A stretch of DNA of 7,752 bases. Origin: JANXXV01 sp038200305. GTDB taxonomy: Bacteria; Acidobacteriota; Terriglobia; Bryobacterales; Bryobacteraceae. A program made the translations under genes and the position numbers. The DNA lies in NCBI GenBank assembly GCA_038200305.1, contig JBBPYD010000005.1, positions 1 through 7,752 of the forward strand, given 5' to 3'. Of the stretch, positions 5,243 through 7,752 are shown in pieces; position 1 is the first letter of the stretch; each line of letters starts with the position of its first letter. The notes under the pieces were generated by a model that worked only from the letters and a program-made list of their open reading frames with translations, was not told the DNA's origin and did no database searches.

Positions 5243-6403
5243 TTGGTCTCGATTCGAGTAAACCAAAAAGCCGCCGGCCGCCTGGCATCCGGGCACCCAT
5301 GGATTTTCTCTAGCGATGTGATCGACCGTGGCGATGCGCAACCGGGCGAAGCCGTGCAGGTGATCGATTCAAAGGGCCGCCCGCTCGGTACCGCTCATTA
5401 CAGTTCTACTTCGCAGATCACGCTACGGCTGCTCTCCTCAAGAGTGGAGCCGTTCGACACTGCGTTCCTGCGCAGTCGAATAGAAAAAGCTCTTCGATTC
5501 CGGGAACGGTTCGTCAAGGACTCAGACGCTTACCGGCTGGTTCACGGTGAGGCGGATCTGCTGCCCGGACTGGTGATCGACCGTTACGGCGAGCACGCCG
5601 TCATCCAGACCTTGGATCAAGGAATGGACAAGGCGAAGCCGCAAATCGTCGCCACTCTGGAAGACCTTCTGAACCCCGCCAGCATCGTCGCCAGAAATGA
5701 CGTCGCGGTTCGCAAGCACGAATCGCTGCCGCTGGAGACCGCCGTTCTCAGCGGTACTCTGCCCGATCGCATTCAGATTGCGATGAACGGATTCCAGTGG
5801 GAAGCGAATCTGCTGCATGGTCAGAAGACCGGCGTGTTTCTCGATCAGCGGGAGAACTACGCGGCGGTGGCCGGTTATGCAGTTGGACGCGCACTCGATT
5901 GCTTCACTTGTACCGGCGGATTTGCAATTCATATGGCCCGTAACTGTGAATCGGTGGAAGCCGCCGATAGTTCGGCCGCCGTTCTGGAAACGGCAAACGC
6001 CAATGCCCGCGCGAACCAAATATCCAATATCGATTTCCGGGAAGCGGACGTGTTCGATCTGCTCTCCAGTTACGCGAATGCACGCCAACGGTTCCAGACG
6101 GTCGTTCTCGATCCGCCGGCGTTCACCAAATCGCGCACCAACTTAAGCGATGCTGTACGCGGATATAAAGAGATTAACCTGCGGGCATTGCGGCTGCTCG
6201 ATTCGGGTGGCGTGCTGGTCACCTGCTCCTGCTCCCATCATTTCAGCGAATCCATGCTGCTGGAGACGGTAGCCGGAGCGGCGCTGGACACCGGCCGCAC
6301 TCTGCGGGTCCTGGAACGCCGGACCCAATCCGCCGATCATCCTATCCTCCTCACAGTACCCGAAACTCATTACTTGAAGTGCCTTATACTCCAAGTGATT
6401 TGA
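5243..6403 (+). CDS. rlmI: class I SAM-dependent rRNA methyltransferase, RlmI-like (23S rRNA m5C1962)
   Basis: This 386-residue cytosolic enzyme is of the PUA-plus-methyltransferase type (COG1092). In E. coli, RlmI methylates C5 of C1962 in 23S rRNA. The PUA domain occupies about residues 1-75, with the typical SGHPWIFSSDVI. A central domain includes LPGLVIDRYGEHAV and the conserved KTGVFLDQREN (195-205). The Rossmann methyltransferase shows motif I LDCFTCTGGFAIHMA (218-232), motif IV LDPPAF (289-294) and the motif VI cysteine loop TCSCSHH (327-333), where Cys330 is the likely nucleophile. The start is taken as TTG 5243, directly after the htpX stop, with AGGCGG at 5229-5234. The residues after it match the family's N-terminus and no ATG or GTG candidate exists nearby. 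Exact rRNA position is inferred from the family; related enzymes may modify other sites. Confidence 0.92.
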   Translation: MVSIRVNQKAAGRLASGHPWIFSSDVIDRGDAQPGEAVQVIDSKGRPLGTAHYSSTSQITLRLLSSRVEPFDTAFLRSRIEKALRFRERFVKDSDAYRLVHGEADLLPGLVIDRYGEHAVIQTLDQGMDKAKPQIVATLEDLLNPASIVARNDVAVRKHESLPLETAVLSGTLPDRIQIAMNGFQWEANLLHGQKTGVFLDQRENYAAVAGYAVGRALDCFTCTGGFAIHMARNCESVEAADSSAAVLETANANARANQISNIDFREADVFDLLSSYANARQRFQTVVLDPPAFTKSRTNLSDAVRGYKEINLRALRLLDSGGVLVTCSCSHHFSESMLLETVAGAALDTGRTLRVLERRTQSADHPILLTVPETHYLKCLILQVI

Positions 6404-6473
6404 GCTCTCTTCTATTGCTTCCAGATCGCGCGTGAGTTATCGTGATTCGTGGGCAATGCGGCCGAATGCTCGT

Positions 6474-6502
6474 TTGGACCTCATGCCACAATCAGTTTGA
6501 AT
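6474..6502 (+). promoter_or_regulatory. weak sigma-70-like promoter candidate before hppA
   Basis: TTGGAC (6474-6479) and TTGAAT (6497-6502) are separated by 17 nt, matching the consensus at 3 and 4 of 6 positions. A second pair of similar quality is TTGCTT (6415-6420) with TATCGT (6438-6443), also 17 nt apart. Either could drive hppA, which follows rlmI after 126 nt. No terminator is visible after rlmI, so read-through is equally possible. Such matches are common by chance. Confidence 0.22.
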
Positions 6503-6513
6503 CACCATGTGAT
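6501..6513. repeat. short inverted repeat just before the hppA ribosome-binding site
   Basis: ATCAC (6501-6505) and GTGAT (6509-6513) are perfect reverse complements around CAT. They end 1 nt before the Shine-Dalgarno sequence and overlap the end of a candidate -10 box. This could be a small operator or a weak RNA hairpin; at five pairs it may also be chance. Confidence 0.25.
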
Positions 6514-6514
6514 C

Positions 6515-6520
6515 GGAGGA
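6515..6520 (+). promoter_or_regulatory. Shine-Dalgarno sequence of hppA
   Basis: GGAGGA is a near-complete anti-Shine-Dalgarno match. The spacing from GGAGG to ATG 6530 is 10 nt, whereas to the next in-frame ATG (6536) it is 16 nt. This favours 6530 as the hppA start. Confidence 0.75.
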
Positions 6521-6529
6521 AATACCGAA

Positions 6530-7752
6530 ATGGACATGAACTTCCGCGTCGAAGCCGCAAAAACCGATACCCGATTTTTGCCAAAACTTCGCCGTCTTCT
6601 TCCCTTTGTATTCGCGATGCTGCTGTTCGCCTGTGTGCCGCTACTGGCCCAGACACACGCGGGCGGAGAAGCGAATCTGGTGTTGCCCGACTTGGGGCAA
6701 TCCACTTTCCTGGGGGGAATCAATGGACGAACGCTGCTGATGTCCGGACTGCTGGTGTGCGCTCTTGGGCTGCTGTTCGGCCTGGTCACTTATAAGCAAT
6801 TAGAGAACCTGCCCGTTCACCCTTCGATGCTGGAAGTTTCTGAGTTGATTTATGAGACTTGCAAAACGTATCTGCTCACGCAAGGCCGGTTCCTGCTGAT
6901 CCTGGAGACGTTCATCGGCGTAATCATTGTGCTGTATTTTGGCGTCCTGCAGCATTTTGACGCAGTGAAAGTGATCATCATTCTACTGTTCAGTCTCATC
7001 GGGATCGGGGGCAGCTACGGCGTCGCCTGGTTCGGTATCCGGGTGAACACGTTCGCTAATTCCCGGACGGCTTTTGCCAGTCTGCGCGGAAAGCCGTATC
7101 CCTGTTATGCGATTCCTCTGAAGGCGGGAATGAGCATCGGCATGCTGCTGATTAGCGTCGAGCTGGTTCTGATGCTGTTTATCCTTTTGTTCATCCCTGG
7201 CGACTATGCAGGAGCCTGTTTTATCGGCTTCGCTATCGGCGAGTCGTTGGGCGCGGCGGCGCTTCGAGTGGCAGGCGGCATCTTCACCAAGATTGCCGAT
7301 ATCGGAGCCGATCTGATGAAGATCGTCTTCAAGATAAAGGAAGACGACGCGCGCAACCCCGGAGTGATCGCCGACTGTACGGGTGACAACGCGGGCGACT
7401 CGGTCGGACCTAGCGCCGATGGCTTTGAGACTTACGGCGTCACGGGTGTCGCGCTCATCTCTTTCATCGTCCTCGCCGTGAACACACCGGAAACGAAGGT
7501 GCAGTTGCTGGTCTGGATTTTCGTCATGCGCATCATGATGGTGATCGCTTCCGGCATCTCATATTTCATCAATGAAGCGATGGCCGCGGCGAAATACCGC
7601 AACGCGGAGCACATGAACTTCGAAGCGCCCTTGACCACCCTCGTCTGGCTGACGTCCGTGATCTCGGTTGCGCTCACGTACCTCGTGTCCTACTTGCTGA
7701 TTCCGGATTTGGGTGACGGCTCGCTCTGGTGGAAGCTTTCGAGCGTGATTAC
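6530..7752 (+). CDS. hppA: membrane-bound ion-translocating pyrophosphatase, N-terminal 407 codons (3' end outside window)
   Basis: This polytopic membrane enzyme couples hydrolysis of pyrophosphate to H+ and/or Na+ export. The visible part starts with a basic stretch and a hydrophobic segment (about residues 22-40, ending LLAQTHA) that looks like a signal peptide or first helix. About seven more hydrophobic helices follow. The catalytic region at about 249-303 has GGIFTKIADIGADLM, EDDARNPGVIAD and then CTGDNAGDSVGPSADGFE, supplying the Asp-rich PPi/Mg2+ site (Asp258, Asp282, Asp286, Asp290, Asp297). Canonical enzymes read GADLVGK.E before the EDD motif; here it is GADLMKIVFKIK, one residue shorter and without that glutamate. 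This form resembles sequences I recall from Bacteroidetes and related phyla annotated as Na+-translocating, so pumped ion and K+ dependence are unresolved. The K+-specificity residue lies beyond the edge. No stop interrupts the frame to 7752. Confidence 0.95.
   Translation, partial: MDMNFRVEAAKTDTRFLPKLRRLLPFVFAMLLFACVPLLAQTHAGGEANLVLPDLGQSTFLGGINGRTLLMSGLLVCALGLLFGLVTYKQLENLPVHPSMLEVSELIYETCKTYLLTQGRFLLILETFIGVIIVLYFGVLQHFDAVKVIIILLFSLIGIGGSYGVAWFGIRVNTFANSRTAFASLRGKPYPCYAIPLKAGMSIGMLLISVELVLMLFILLFIPGDYAGACFIGFAIGESLGAAALRVAGGIFTKIADIGADLMKIVFKIKEDDARNPGVIADCTGDNAGDSVGPSADGFETYGVTGVALISFIVLAVNTPETKVQLLVWIFVMRIMMVIASGISYFINEAMAAAKYRNAEHMNFEAPLTTLVWLTSVISVALTYLVSYLLIPDLGDGSLWWKLSSVI

Overview
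The window is a stretch of bacterial chromosome, judged by eye to be moderately GC-rich. Its left half is the end of the universal ribosomal-protein/RNA polymerase gene cluster. Its right half holds a short peptidase-methyltransferase pair and the start of a membrane pyrophosphatase gene. The protein sequences (RpoA beginning MFKGFQKPKRL, the style of HtpX and RlmI, and a pyrophosphatase carrying ADCTGDNAGDSVGP) suggest Acidobacteriota, perhaps near Candidatus Solibacter/Bryobacterales. That assignment is inference from family resemblance; no database was searched.

Positions 2-3606 read, all on the plus strand: end of map, infA, rpmJ, rpsM, rpsK, rpsD, rpoA, rplQ. This is the classical order of the distal spc operon plus the alpha operon. 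Genes are tightly packed: map/infA overlap by 22 nt, and infA/rpmJ and rpoA/rplQ overlap by ATGA. The main exception is a 103-nt gap before rpsD. It holds a hairpin and a second pairing that reaches the rpsD ribosome-binding site, so it is a plausible autoregulatory element. A textbook Rho-independent terminator at 3627-3668 closes the cluster. infA is the odd member: it is IF-1 sized but lacks the conserved basic loop.

Positions 3669-4393 (about 725 nt) hold no intact gene. Most of this stretch, read on the minus strand, looks like the decayed 3' part of a beta-propeller-like or hypothetical protein gene, broken by two in-frame stops and at least one frameshift. Next to it, just before htpX, is a GC-rich piece containing a perfect 7-bp inverted repeat that could be part of a dispersed intergenic repeat.

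Positions 4394-6403 carry an HtpX-type M48 zinc metalloprotease and an RlmI-type 23S rRNA cytosine-5 methyltransferase. The two abut with no intergenic base and are probably co-transcribed. After a 126-nt spacer with weak promoter-like elements and a strong Shine-Dalgarno sequence, an ion-pumping membrane pyrophosphatase (hppA) begins at 6530 and runs off the right edge. Its catalytic loop differs from that of canonical H+-pyrophosphatases.

I see no CRISPR array, tRNA, rRNA, insertion sequence, phage gene or obvious new defence-type system. The points most worth following are the divergent IF-1, the rpsD leader, the antisense gene remnant and the pyrophosphatase variant.
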